From the NCBI RefSeq assembly GCF_000176035.2, contig NC_015675.1, forward strand, positions 6,390,001 to 6,454,000: a stretch of 64,000 bases of DNA. The letters run 5' to 3'. The stretch comes from Mesorhizobium opportunistum WSM2075 (GTDB lineage: Bacteria > Pseudomonadota > Alphaproteobacteria > Rhizobiales > Rhizobiaceae). Below are positions 1-11,058 of the stretch, piece after piece (position 1 is the stretch's first letter; the number at the start of each line of letters is the position of its first letter). Both the position numbers and the translations under genes were made by a program. A model generated the notes under the pieces. The model was not told the origin of the DNA. It was given only the letters and a program-made list of their open reading frames with translations, and searched no databases.

Positions 1-129
1 GGAGTCGTGTTAGGGGACCAGCGATCGGCCGATGTGAGCAGGCGTACGCGGACGACCAGCAACTACAGGCGCGCGCTAACGCCATGATATTCGACATCTC
101 CGAAGGGTAGCTCACCTAGCCACCTTTTT

Positions 130-665
130 AAGCGGTGAGGGCTTCCCATTCGGGCGGTGTAAGATGTCCGACAATGTCGGATACGTAACATAGCTGAGTC
201 CGACAATCACATCGCCGAAACGGGGTTTTCTCATTTGGCACGGTTCGTGCGCGGTCATCGCGAACACGTCACGGGCCGAGGAGAGTCATCCAATGATCCC
301 AAAAAAATACCGCCTCACGTTTCCCAGATTAGCTCAAAGATGACGCTCGTGTCAGGCCTCGAAACATGTTGATGGCTCATCTGGCTCGGGGCTACCCACC
401 GCCCCACTATCTCCCACTAAAGGGACGAGCACGCAGCACCCTCAACATAAGGGACAACTCACTTTGCCTCAAAACTTGCCCATCGGCCGGTCACGACAAG
501 AGACGCCGTCAGCAAACCTTCAGTCTGGCTCTTTTTGCGACCGCGCTGGCCTTCGTGAGCACCGCTCCGGTTCTGGCGGCTACCGATGACATCAAGGCGA
601 CGGCCAATCACGTCGCCGGCGAGTTTGACCGCGCGGTGGCCGAGATCGGTGGCTCGCACGACGCC
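130..665 (+). repeat. Dispersed promoter/leader repeat, copy 1
   Basis: This stretch recurs in degenerate form at about 13130-13600, 18950-19670 and 20205-20735. Shared landmarks in order are the palindrome and NifA site, the sigma-54 core, a short ORF beginning MI, a ten-codon ORF MTLVSGLETC at 340-372 ending in TGATGG, and a signal-peptide-like stretch ending in an [12 protein letters not shown] sequence. It has no transposase or clear terminal repeats, so it looks like a duplicated regulatory and leader segment rather than an IS. Confidence 0.7.
167..250 (+). promoter_or_regulatory. NifA/sigma-54 type promoter, copy 1 (GA operon)
   Basis: A TGT-N10-ACA element typical of NifA upstream activator sites lies at 175-190 and overlaps the inverted repeat TCCGACA-A-TGTCGGA at 167-181. 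A sigma-54 type core TGGCAC-N7-GC (GG at 237-238, GC at 249-250, ten bases between) follows 62 bp downstream. Predicted transcription would start near 261 and read into the 372-734 ORF and CYP114. This is inferred from consensus only. Confidence 0.75.
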
Positions 666-734
666 TTCACCTCCTATGACTATAGTGCCTACTACCCTGG
701 CGCGCGCCGGTCAGATCAGCCAGCCAAGAGGTAA
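372..734 (+). CDS. Putative secreted 120-residue protein, first ORF of the GA transcript
   Basis: I do not recognise the family. The ATG at 372 overlaps the stop of the preceding ten-codon ORF (TGATGG), so translation may be coupled. Residues about 45-70 are an arginine-rich stretch followed by a hydrophobic run ([20 protein letters not shown]), typical of a signal peptide cleaved after VLA. The predicted mature part, about 50 residues, is polar and contains [17 protein letters not shown]. The stop lies only 5 bp before CYP114, and AAGAGG inside its end probably serves as the CYP114 ribosome binding site. Related broken versions of the signal region occur at 19388 and 20660. It occupies the place where cyp112 normally stands. 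It may be a fusion product of repeat and flanking DNA rather than a functional gene. Confidence 0.45.
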   Translation: MAHLARGYPPPHYLPLKGRARSTLNIRDNSLCLKTCPSAGHDKRRRQQTFSLALFATALAFVSTAPVLAATDDIKATANHVAGEFDRAVAEIGGSHDAFTSYDYSAYYPGARRSDQPAKR

Positions 735-739
735 CCAAG

Positions 740-2032
740 ATGGACGTGCAAGAAACCAAGACAGCATGCCGGGACGCCTTCGCCGAACTGGCGTCGCCAG
801 CGTGCATCCACGACCCGTATCCGTTTATGCGATGGTTGCGCGAGCACGATCCGGTGCATCGCGCGGCCTCGGGCCTCTTTCTGTTGAGCCGCCACGCCGA
901 CATTTACTGGGCGCTCACGGCCACGGGCGATGCCTTTCGGGGACCGGCGCCTGGCGAACTGGCGCGCTATTTCCCGCGTGCGGCGACCAGCCTGTCGCTC
1001 AATCTAATGGCGTCCACGATAGCGATGAAGGACCCACCGACGCATACGCGTCTGCGCCGGCTGATCTCTCGCGATTTCACCATGCGCCAGATCGACAACC
1101 TGCGGCCGAGCATCGCGCGCATCGTCGCAGCGCGCCTGGACGGCATGGCGCCCGCGCTGGAGCGCGGGGAGGCGGTGGATCTGCATCGGGAATTCGCGCT
1201 GGCCTTGCCCATGCTGGTCTTCGCCGAACTGTTCGGCCTGCCCCAGGACGACATGTTCGGGCTCGCCGCCGGCATCGGCGCCATTGTGGAAGGCCTGAGC
1301 CCGCACGCCAGCGATCCCCAGCTCGCCGCGGCGGACGCAGGCAGCGCCAGGGTGCAGGCCTACTTCGGCGACCTCATACAGCGCAAGCGCACCGATCCCC
1401 GCCATGACATCGTGTCGATGCTGGTCGGCGCACACGACGACGATGCCGACACGCTATCGGATGCGGAGTTGATCAGCATGCTGTGGGGCATGCTGCTGGG
1501 CGGCTTCACCACCACTGCTGCGGCCATCGACCACGCGGTCCTGGCGATGCTGGCTTATCCCGAACAGCGGCACTGGCTGCAGGGAGACGCCGTGGAGGTG
1601 AAGGCATTCGTCGAAGAAGTCCTGCGCCGCGACGCGCCCGTCCTGTTCAGCGCCACTCCGCGTATCGCCCAGCGCGACATCGAACTGGGCGGCGTGGTGA
1701 TCCCGAAGAACGCGGACGTTCGCGTTCTGATCGCGGCCGGCAATCGCGACCCGGACGGCTTCGCCGATCCCGACCGCTTCGATCCCGCGCGGTTCTACGG
1801 CACCAATCCTGGCATGTCGACCGACGGGAAGATCATGCTGAGCTTCGGCCACGGCATCCACTTCTGCCCCGGTGCACAACTGGCCCGGATGCAGTTGGCC
1901 GAGAGCCTGCCGCGGATCCAGGCGCGCTTCCCCACGCTGGCATTGGCCGAGCAGCCGACCCGGGAGCCCTCCGCGTTCCTTAGGACGTTCCTTGCGCTGC
2001 CGGTGCGGCTGAATGCGCAGGCGGGGGGCTGA
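740..2032 (+). CDS. cyp114: Cytochrome P450 CYP114, gibberellin biosynthesis
   Basis: A soluble 430-residue P450 very close to rhizobial CYP114 as I remember it, starting [20 protein letters not shown]. In the characterised pathway CYP114, with its ferredoxin, oxidises ent-kaurenoic acid and contracts ring B to give GA12-aldehyde. Visible motifs are the I-helix region [11 protein letters not shown], an ExxR helix (EEVLRR) and the heme-binding loop [14 protein letters not shown] with the cysteine ligand; proline follows the cysteine where leucine is more usual. The start is supported by AAGAGG at 725-730. The ferredoxin follows by one base. CYP112, normally immediately upstream, is missing. 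Confidence 0.93.
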   Translation: MDVQETKTACRDAFAELASPACIHDPYPFMRWLREHDPVHRAASGLFLLSRHADIYWALTATGDAFRGPAPGELARYFPRAATSLSLNLMASTIAMKDPPTHTRLRRLISRDFTMRQIDNLRPSIARIVAARLDGMAPALERGEAVDLHREFALALPMLVFAELFGLPQDDMFGLAAGIGAIVEGLSPHASDPQLAAADAGSARVQAYFGDLIQRKRTDPRHDIVSMLVGAHDDDADTLSDAELISMLWGMLLGGFTTTAAAIDHAVLAMLAYPEQRHWLQGDAVEVKAFVEEVLRRDAPVLFSATPRIAQRDIELGGVVIPKNADVRVLIAAGNRDPDGFADPDRFDPARFYGTNPGMSTDGKIMLSFGHGIHFCPGAQLARMQLAESLPRIQARFPTLALAEQPTREPSAFLRTFLALPVRLNAQAGG

Positions 2033-2033
2033 G

Positions 2034-2339
2034 ATGCGCGTCGTGGTCGACCAGGATCTGTGCGGAACCACCGGGCAGTGCGTGCTTACGCTGCCGGGCA
2101 CCTTTCGCCAGCGCGAACCGGACGGCGTGGCTGAAGTGTGCGCGGCGACGGTGCCGCAGGCGTTGCTCGCCGCCGTGCGGCTCGCGGCCAGCCAGTGCCC
2201 GGTCGCCGCCATTCGGGTGATAAGCGACGCTGGCGATGACGAGCGCGCCAGCGCCGACGCTGCGCCTTCTCCGGCGGAACCCGAGCGGCATGCCGCGAAA
2301 GACCAACGCAATCCAGAAGGACACGATGGGACGGTTTGA
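2034..2339 (+). CDS. fd: Ferredoxin of the gibberellin operon
   Basis: A 101-residue protein beginning MRVVVDQDLCGTTGQCVLTL. It has the spaced cysteines of a small bacterial P450-type 3Fe-4S ferredoxin: C10, C16 in CGTTGQC, and a later CPVAAI. In the characterised GA pathway this ferredoxin supports CYP114. The start codon lies one base after the CYP114 stop. The last 14 bases overlap the start of the SDR gene. The C-terminal tail after IRVISDAG is Asp/Glu/Ala-rich and looks unstructured. Confidence 0.9.
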   Translation: MRVVVDQDLCGTTGQCVLTLPGTFRQREPDGVAEVCAATVPQALLAAVRLAASQCPVAAIRVISDAGDDERASADAAPSPAEPERHAAKDQRNPEGHDGTV

Positions 2340-3161
2340 AGGCAAGGTGGCCGTGGTGACCGGCGCCAGCGCCGGCATCGGCAAGGCATGCGCCCTCGCC
2401 ATCGCGCCGAGGGCGGCAGAGTGGTGGTGGCCGACATTGATGGCTCGGCGACCATCGCCTGCACCGCGCAGATCACGGCCGAAGCGGGCCACGCGCTGGC
2501 CCTGGCCATGGACATCGCCGATGCGCAGGCGGTGGCAGCGCTGTTCCAGACGGCGGAGCGGCACTTCGGTGAGGTCGACTGCGGTGAACAACGCGAGCTA
2601 TGCATCTGACCCCGCACGAGCGCGCGATGCTCGACCTGGACCTGGCGGTCTGGGATCAGACCATGGCGACCAATCTGCGCGGCATGCTGCTCTGCTGCGG
2701 CACGCCATCCGACGGCTGATTGCCCGCGGCGGTGGCGCGATCGTCAACATGTCGTCGTGCCAGGGCTCAGCGGTGACCCCGCCCAGACGTCCTACCCCGC
2801 ATCGAAGGCGGCGATGAACACCCTGACGGCCTCGCTCGCCACCCAGTACGGTGATGAGCAGATCCGCTGCAACGCGGTTGCGCCGGGTCTGATCATGACC
2901 GAGCGTCTCCTCGCCAAGCTGGACGAGTGCATGCAACGGCATCTGCGCCGGCACCAGCTGCCGCGCGTCGGCCGCCCCGAGGACGTGGCCGCGCTGGTAG
3001 CGTTCCTGCTCTCCGACGATGCTGCGTTCATCACCGGCCAGGTCGTGTGCATCGACGGCGGCATGCTGGCGCATGTGCGGACGTACGCGAACGGTGGCAA
3101 CAGCCGCGCCGCGCGGCCTGCCGGCGACACCGCCGAAGCGGCCGCGGCGCCGCGCTGCTGA
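2326..3161 (+). pseudogene. sdr: Short-chain dehydrogenase/reductase of the GA operon, frameshifted
   Basis: The start MGRFEGKVAVVTGASAGIGK carries the Rossmann TGxxxGIG motif. The active-site segment is SYPASKAAMN (YxxxK) near 2790, and the C-terminal region holds VAPGLIMTERLL and FITGQVVCIDGG. To follow the family sequence the frame must change several times: near 2400, 2585, 2600, 2697 and 2758. None of these points is a long homopolymer. The known enzyme oxidises GA12-aldehyde to GA12. As read, no functional protein is made. Clustered sequencing errors are an alternative, but the neighbouring genes are clean. Confidence 0.85.
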
Positions 3162-4513
3162 TGGAGCTGATGGACATGCTGCTCAACCCGCTGAACCGTC
3201 GCCACCGGCTGCGGCACGACATCCCGGTCGTGCCCGGCGCTTTCCCCTTGGTCGGGCATCTTCCCGCCATCATCTGCGACCTGCCGCGCCTGCTGCGGCG
3301 CGCGGAACGGACGCTGGGCAGCTACTTCTGGCTGGATTTCGGCCCTGCCGGACACCTGATGACCTGCATGGATCCGGACGCGTTCGCACTGCTTCGGCAC
3401 AAGGACGTGTCCTCGGCGCTGATCGAAGGGATCGCGCCCGAATTGCTTGGTGGAACGATGGTCGCCCAGGACGGCGGCGCGCACCGGCAGGCGCGCGATG
3501 CGATCAAGCCGGCGTTCCTGCCCAAGGGGCTGACCCAGGCCGGCATCGGCGACCTGTTCGAGCCCGTCATCCGGGCGCGTGTGCAGGCGTGGCGCGACCG
3601 CGGCGACGTAGCCATCCTGCGTGAAACCGGCGACCTGATGCTAAAGCTCATCTTCAGCCTCATGGGAATCCCCGCGCAGGACCTGGCGGGATGGCATCGC
3701 AAGTACCGGCAACTGGTGCAGTTGATCGTCGCGCCCCCGATCGACCTGCCCGGACTGCCCTTGCGGCGCGGCCGCGCCGCCCGCGACTGGATCGACGCGC
3801 AGTTGCACCAGTTCGTCCGCGACGCGCGCGCGCATGCCGCGCGCACCGGGTTGATCAAGGACATGGTGAGCGCCTTCGATCGCAGCGACGATGCGCTCTC
3901 CGATGACGTCCTGGTCGCCAATATCCGCTTGCTGCTGCTTGGCGGTCACGAGACCACCGCCTCGACGATGGCCTGGATGGTGATCGAGCTGGCGCGGCAG
4001 CCTGTGCTGTGGGACACCCTGGTCGAAGAGGCGCAACGCGTGGGCGCGGTGCCGACCCGGCACGCGGATCTAGCGCAGTGTCCGGTCGCCGAGGCGCTGT
4101 TCCGCGAGACGCTGCGCCTGCATCCGGCGGTCACGCTCCTGCCGCGTCAAGCGCTGCAGGAATTGCAACTCGGCCAATGGCGCATTCCCGCGGGTACCCA
4201 TCTGTGCATCCCGCTGCTGCATTTCTCGACCTCGGCGCTGCTGCACGAGGCGCCTGATCAGTTCCGCCTGGCGCGATGGCTGCAACGCACGGAGCCGATC
4301 CGGCCGGTGGACATGCTGCAGTTCGGTACCGGCCCACACGTCTGCATCGGCTACCACGTGGTATGGCTGGAACTAGTGCAGTTCTGCATCGCCTTGGCGC
4401 TGACCATGCACAAGGCCGGGGTGCGGCCGCGGTTGCTGAGCGACGTCGAAAAAGGCCGGCGCTATTACCCGACCGCAAATCCGTCCATGAAAATCCGCAT
4501 CGGATTCTCATGA
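3161..4513 (+). CDS. cyp117: Cytochrome P450 CYP117, ent-kaurene oxidase of GA pathway
   Basis: A 450-residue P450 with DIPVVPGAFPLVGHLP near the N-terminus, an I-helix LLLGGHETTAS, an ExxR motif (ETLR) and a heme loop FGTGPHVCIGYH. In the characterised rhizobial pathway CYP117 oxidises ent-kaurene to ent-kaurenoic acid. The ATG at 3161 overlaps the SDR stop as TGATG, implying translational coupling to an ORF that is itself broken; ATGs at 3170 and 3176 are alternatives. The reading frame is open throughout. Confidence 0.9.
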   Translation: MELMDMLLNPLNRRHRLRHDIPVVPGAFPLVGHLPAIICDLPRLLRRAERTLGSYFWLDFGPAGHLMTCMDPDAFALLRHKDVSSALIEGIAPELLGGTMVAQDGGAHRQARDAIKPAFLPKGLTQAGIGDLFEPVIRARVQAWRDRGDVAILRETGDLMLKLIFSLMGIPAQDLAGWHRKYRQLVQLIVAPPIDLPGLPLRRGRAARDWIDAQLHQFVRDARAHAARTGLIKDMVSAFDRSDDALSDDVLVANIRLLLLGGHETTASTMAWMVIELARQPVLWDTLVEEAQRVGAVPTRHADLAQCPVAEALFRETLRLHPAVTLLPRQALQELQLGQWRIPAGTHLCIPLLHFSTSALLHEAPDQFRLARWLQRTEPIRPVDMLQFGTGPHVCIGYHVVWLELVQFCIALALTMHKAGVRPRLLSDVEKGRRYYPTANPSMKIRIGFS

Positions 4514-4655
4514 GCTGGCATCGCATGCCCCGTGTGGCGAGGCAGCGGCGAGCGACGCGCAGCATTGCTGCACTCGGCGCGCGCGCTCGGTGCGACGCCG
4601 GCAACAGCGCGGCGGTCGCCGCTCGCCGTGGCCGTCTCCTGTCAGGTACAAGGAC

Positions 4656-5663
4656 ATGAACAACATGCAGGCCGGTTCCAAGCCACATGACGACCGAACT
4701 GGCGTTTCCGCGATCGGGGGATTAGGCGCGCAGGCGCGCGGCGCATCCGGCAGGCTGCTGCCGGAGATCTGGATGCAGGACGGCGCAAAGGGGGTCGAAC
4801 AGGCGCTGGCGCGTCTTCTGTGCGCCGAAGACGATGGCGAGACCGAGCTGATGGCGGCGATGCGCTACGCCACCTTGCATGGCGGGAAGCGCACCCGCGC
4901 CTTGCTCTGTCTGGCTGCCGGCGCACTGGCCGATACGCCGGCGCACGTGCTCGAGGACGTCGGCGCCGCCATCGAGATGATCCACGCCTGTACCCTGGTC
5001 CACGACGACCTGCCCGCGATGGACAACGACGTGCTTCGCCGCGGCCTTCCGACTGTGCACGTCAAGTTCGGCGAAGCCACTGCGATCCTGGTCGGTGATG
5101 CGCTGCAGGCGCACGCCTTCCTCACCCTGGCGAGCCTGGATGCGCCGGGCGACAACCGTATCGCGCTCGTGCGCGAATTGGCGCAGGCGGTGTCCGCCGA
5201 GGGTGCCGCAGGCGGGCAGGCCAAGGATCTGTCGCTGGTCGGAAAGCATGTCGAGCTGGACAGGATCGTGGCGATGCACCGGATGAAGAGCGGAGCGCTG
5301 GTGCGCGCGTCCGTTCGCATGGGCGCGCTATGCGCCATCACGGAGGATGCCGCGCACGCCGCGCTGTACAGTGCGCTCGATCGCTACAGCGCCTGTTTCG
5401 GCCTGGCGCTGCAGGTGGTTGACGACATTCTCGACGCGACAGCGGATGCCGCGGCGCTGGGCAAGACCCCCGGCAAGGACGCGGCGGCGCAGAAGCCGAC
5501 CTGCGCGTCGATCATGGGGCTGCAAGCAGCGCGCCAGTTTGCGCTGGATCTGTTGCGCGACGCCGGGGAGGCCATCGCCCCGCTGGGGCCGCGTGCGGAA
5601 CCGTTGGCGCAGATGCTGCAGCGGGCCACCGCGTATCTGTTAAAGCACGCGCCATGCGCATGA
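4656..5663 (+). CDS. ggps: Geranylgeranyl diphosphate synthase (trans-polyprenyl synthase)
   Basis: A 335-residue all-alpha prenyltransferase. The first aspartate-rich motif is DDLPAMD at about residues 117-123, followed by LRRG. The second is DDILD near residue 255, and a GGKRTRA substrate-binding stretch is near residue 76. It supplies GGPP to the CPS downstream. The start at 4656 is preceded by AAGGAC; an internal ATG at 4773 is possible because the first 38 residues look disordered. It lies 142 bp after CYP117. Confidence 0.9.
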   Translation: MNNMQAGSKPHDDRTGVSAIGGLGAQARGASGRLLPEIWMQDGAKGVEQALARLLCAEDDGETELMAAMRYATLHGGKRTRALLCLAAGALADTPAHVLEDVGAAIEMIHACTLVHDDLPAMDNDVLRRGLPTVHVKFGEATAILVGDALQAHAFLTLASLDAPGDNRIALVRELAQAVSAEGAAGGQAKDLSLVGKHVELDRIVAMHRMKSGALVRASVRMGALCAITEDAAHAALYSALDRYSACFGLALQVVDDILDATADAAALGKTPGKDAAAQKPTCASIMGLQAARQFALDLLRDAGEAIAPLGPRAEPLAQMLQRATAYLLKHAPCA

Positions 5664-5959
5664 GGCGTCCCGTCCGCATGGAGTCGCCCCTGTGCCGCTG
5701 CGATCGGCCGGCGGTAGCGGTGGATGCTGCACTCTGTCCGAGATCCCGCGGCGCCGATCGCAGCGGTTGCCCAGCACGGCCGTGGCACGCGGCGCGCTGC
5801 GCTAGCCTATTGGGCGAACCGACGCCAGCCGCGCGTCGCCGCGCCGGAGCAGGGCGGCCATCCGGCGCTGCCCACGCGCCTGGCCGCGACGGGCCTGCGG
5901 CGACGTGCGCGGCGTCTGCCCGATCGTTCGTCAACCCTTCTGCAGAAGGAACATCCCGC
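5664..5959 (+). other. Intergenic region between GGPS and CPS
   Basis: About 300 bp of GC-rich DNA with no conserved protein in either strand. It ends with AAGGA at 5946-5950, well placed for the GTG start of CPS. I see no clear promoter or terminator. Confidence 0.6.
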
Positions 5960-8409
<2,450 letters not shown>

Positions 8410-8493
8410 ACGCGCGGGACGCGGCGCGTGCGCGCGCTGCCGTCGGTCCGATCCGACGCAATGCCGTCGCACGATGCGACGGATGGAGCGAGC

Positions 8494-9543
8494 ATGACCG
8501 ACACCGCCCTGAGCCGGCGCAAGGACGATCATCTGGACATCGTGCTGGATCGGCGAACGGCGCCGGCCAGGGTCGCCGCCGGCTGGGAGTCCATCCGTTT
8601 CGAACACTGCGCATTGCCCGAGTTGGACCTGACGCAGATCGACCTGCGCGCCTCGCTGCTGGGCAAGACCATGCGCGCGCCGCTGCTGATCAGCTCCATG
8701 ACCGGCGGCATGCCACGCGCCGAGGCCATCAACCGGCATTTGAGCGAGGCAGCGCAATCCTTGGGGATCGCCATGTGCGTCGGTTCGCAGCGCGTGAGCC
8801 TGCAATCCCGCAGCTCCCAGGGGCTAACGCGCGCGCTGCGCCGCCTGGCCCCAGACATTCCCTTGCTGGCCAATATCGGCGCCGCGCAACTGCGCGAGGC
8901 CGACGGCCTGGACCTGGCGCGGCGGGCAGTTGATGCGCTGGAGGCCGATGGACTCATCGTCCATCTCAATCCGCTGCAGGAAGCGGTACAGCCGGACGGC
9001 GACAGCGACTGGCGCGGCGTCATGGCGCAGATCGCTCGCGCCGCGCGCTGCGTGGGCGTGCCGATCGTGGCCAAGGAAGTGGGGTCGGGCCTGTCCACCT
9101 CTGTGGCCTGTGTGCTCGTCGAGGCGGGCGTGGCGGTGATCGATGTCGCAGGCGCCGGCGGCACCTGTTGGGCCGCGGTGGAGGGCGAGCGCGCCCGCGA
9201 TGCCGCCGACCGTGCAGTGGCGCTGGCCTTCGCCGATTGGGGGATTCCGACCCCGGCCGGCGTGCAGGCGGTACGTCGGGCGCTGCCAACGGTGAAGCTG
9301 ATCGCGTCGGGCGGAATCCGCGACGGCGTCGACGTGGCCAAGGCCATTCGCCTGGGCGCGGACATCGCTGGGCAGGCGGCCGGCGTGCTGCGCGCGGCGA
9401 CGGTGTCCACCGAGGCAGTTGTCGCGCATTTCGAGATCGTCATCCGCCAGTTGGCCGTCGCCTGCTTCTGCACCGGCTCGGCCGATCTGGCGGCATTACG
9501 TCAGGCGCGCTTGTTGCCCTCGGCGCATCTGCCCGCCGGTTGA
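8494..9543 (+). CDS. idi: Isopentenyl-diphosphate delta-isomerase, type 2 (FMN)
   Basis: A 349-residue type 2 isomerase interconverting IPP and DMAPP, starting [19 protein letters not shown]. Family segments visible are [46 protein letters not shown] and the phosphate-binding [14 protein letters not shown] six bases upstream supports this start; in-frame ATG codons at 8428 and 8461 are less likely. An idi gene closes the GA operon in some rhizobia and balances the C5 precursor pool. Last gene of the operon. Confidence 0.9.
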   Translation: MTDTALSRRKDDHLDIVLDRRTAPARVAAGWESIRFEHCALPELDLTQIDLRASLLGKTMRAPLLISSMTGGMPRAEAINRHLSEAAQSLGIAMCVGSQRVSLQSRSSQGLTRALRRLAPDIPLLANIGAAQLREADGLDLARRAVDALEADGLIVHLNPLQEAVQPDGDSDWRGVMAQIARAARCVGVPIVAKEVGSGLSTSVACVLVEAGVAVIDVAGAGGTCWAAVEGERARDAADRAVALAFADWGIPTPAGVQAVRRALPTVKLIASGGIRDGVDVAKAIRLGADIAGQAAGVLRAATVSTEAVVAHFEIVIRQLAVACFCTGSADLAALRQARLLPSAHLPAG

Positions 9544-9676
9544 TGCGGGCGTCCGCACGTAGCGGCGGGGCGCCCAGAAGGCTGCTGAAATACCTACGCC
9601 AAAGTAGACCACTGATCCACCTTGGCGAGGCGGTTCGATGCGCCCGGAGCGATGTGTGATGGAGTAGCTGTTCACG

Positions 9677-9733
9677 ATGAAGCGGTTGGAGGATTTCGTT
9701 CCAGCCGATCATCCACTGCGCCCAATCCGCTGA
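9677..9733 (+). pseudogene. N-terminal scrap of an IS transposase
   Basis: Eighteen codons starting MKRLEDFVPADHPLRPIR and then a stop. The FVPADHPLRPIR motif is typical of the N-terminus of IS5/IS1182-like transposases. Nothing after it continues the family. It marks the 3' boundary of the GA block. Confidence 0.5.
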
Positions 9734-10640
9734 TGGTCAATGAAGCGCGAATACGTGCACATCCAACTTAAGACACGGCGGAAGCAGCCGCGTCGCAGGA
9801 ACGGGCCGGGTAATCTTCGCCGCCCTGCCCTGTCGGTTCATTCAGCGCGGTGGCGGCGCAAACTGCGATCGGCCCGAACGGAGATTGGCTCCGGCAAGAG
9901 CTTTTTCCGCTGAGAAGTGGCGAGCGACGCGGAAGCATGATTGCGAACGCGAACTCTCGGCGACGAAAATCCTGAAGCAGCGGGCGAGCATTCATTGCCC
10001 CTTTCTAGGCAGTTAGCAGCAGCAGCAGTCCTAAGGCCAACGCGATGGGACCCAAGAGAAGGCAGGCCGGAACAACGCTCCTTCCAATTGAATTGCGAAT
10101 TTTGGACGTTTGCTTTGGCCGCATTCTGACGACGATTTCCTGTCAAGCGACGCACGCGTGGGCGGCGCATTCAGACATTGAATGGTGATGGCTCGAACGA
10201 AGTTCTCGGTTGTACTGACGCTTCCGAGCCCGCCGCCGATAAAAAAGCGCGATCTGAGCCGGCGAGATTGGCAAGCAGACACGGGCCCCCTCGCCCCCTT
10301 TGGATGCCGCCAGCCGGTGATGGCCACGAGTGCTGTCTAGGTTAGCAAGATCAGCTTCGATGCTCCCGACGGATTGTGGCTAGGTAGCCCGATTTACGCT
10401 TGGTCATGCACTCAGGACTTGAAGATCACGCATTCAGGATATGACAGTGCATCGTTGGCATCGCGGGCGCATGAATAAGGCGGGATTGGATGATGAGGGC
10501 CGCAGCGGGCATTGGCAGAACGCTCATGCTGATCATATTTCATCCACGAAGAATAACACCACTTGGCCAATCTCGAGGCTACAGTGGAACAATCCTAAGA
10601 CAGGGCTTCCAGACATTGTAGGTGACGCATCGCTTTATCC
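9734..10640. other. Gene-poor stretch after the GA operon
   Basis: About 900 bp in which I recognise no gene, RNA or repeat. Only short, mutually overlapping open frames without family features are present. Confidence 0.5.
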
Positions 10641-10904
10641 TTAGCCTCCTGCGCCGGCACCACCCACACGCGCGAAGCTACGCGGTCGAAGTGCGTTTTG
10701 ACGTTTTGCCCATCGACTCGACGCCATCTGACCCGCCGTCTTCGGTCTAATCAAACGGAGGTGCCTTTGCTCCGCTTCAGGCTTGGTCAGTACGGCTTGG
10801 CGCGGTTGCCATTCGGCGATCCCAACCTCTAAGTTCCCGGCGGCCGGTGCAGCGCCGACGGTGGTCGCATAAAGAGAAAGTGCCGTGATCAAGATGACGT
10901 TCAT
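10641..10904 (-). CDS. Small putative exported protein, divergent from the regulator
   Basis: An 87-codon ORF on the minus strand. The N-terminus MNVILITALSLYATTVGAAP reads as a signal peptide with an Ala-Ala cleavage site. A GAGG sequence stands before the ATG. The rest (EVGIAEWQPRQAVLTKPEAEQ and beyond) matches nothing I know, and its Arg-rich end suggests a truncated or frame-shifted gene. It diverges from the response-regulator gene at 11059 across a 150 bp intergenic region that is repeated at 18655. A target of that regulator is a reasonable guess. Confidence 0.4.
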   Translation of the reverse strand: MNVILITALSLYATTVGAAPAAGNLEVGIAEWQPRQAVLTKPEAEQRHLRLIRPKTAGQMASSRWAKRQNALRPRSFARVGGAGAGG

Positions 10905-11002
10905 AACTTGCCTCTAATCGGTTGTTATAATCACCGCCCTTCTGACACGCGCACCTGACGGCAGCCTGAAAGCCGCCGGAACATTTGCGCTACGGCGTTC
11001 AG

Positions 11003-11027
11003 CCTATTGTCAGGTTCCGTCAATAGG
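11003..11027. promoter_or_regulatory. Inverted repeat upstream of response-regulator fusion
   Basis: CCTATTG at 11003-11009 and CAATAGG at 11021-11027 are perfect 7 bp arms with an 11 bp spacer, placed 32 bp before the regulator start at 11059. It could be an operator or a hairpin in the leader. There is no functional proof. Confidence 0.35.
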
Positions 11028-11058
11028 GCACGAACCCTGCCCAATTATGGAGCTCGGC

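Noticed and set aside
1..740. Possible hidden cyp112 or cyp115 before CYP114
   Set aside because: No frame shows a P450 heme loop or ExxR motif, and the space is taken up by the promoter repeat seen elsewhere.
2326..3161. Programmed frameshifting in the SDR gene
   Set aside because: Several shifts in different directions without slippery sequences are better explained by decay or read errors.
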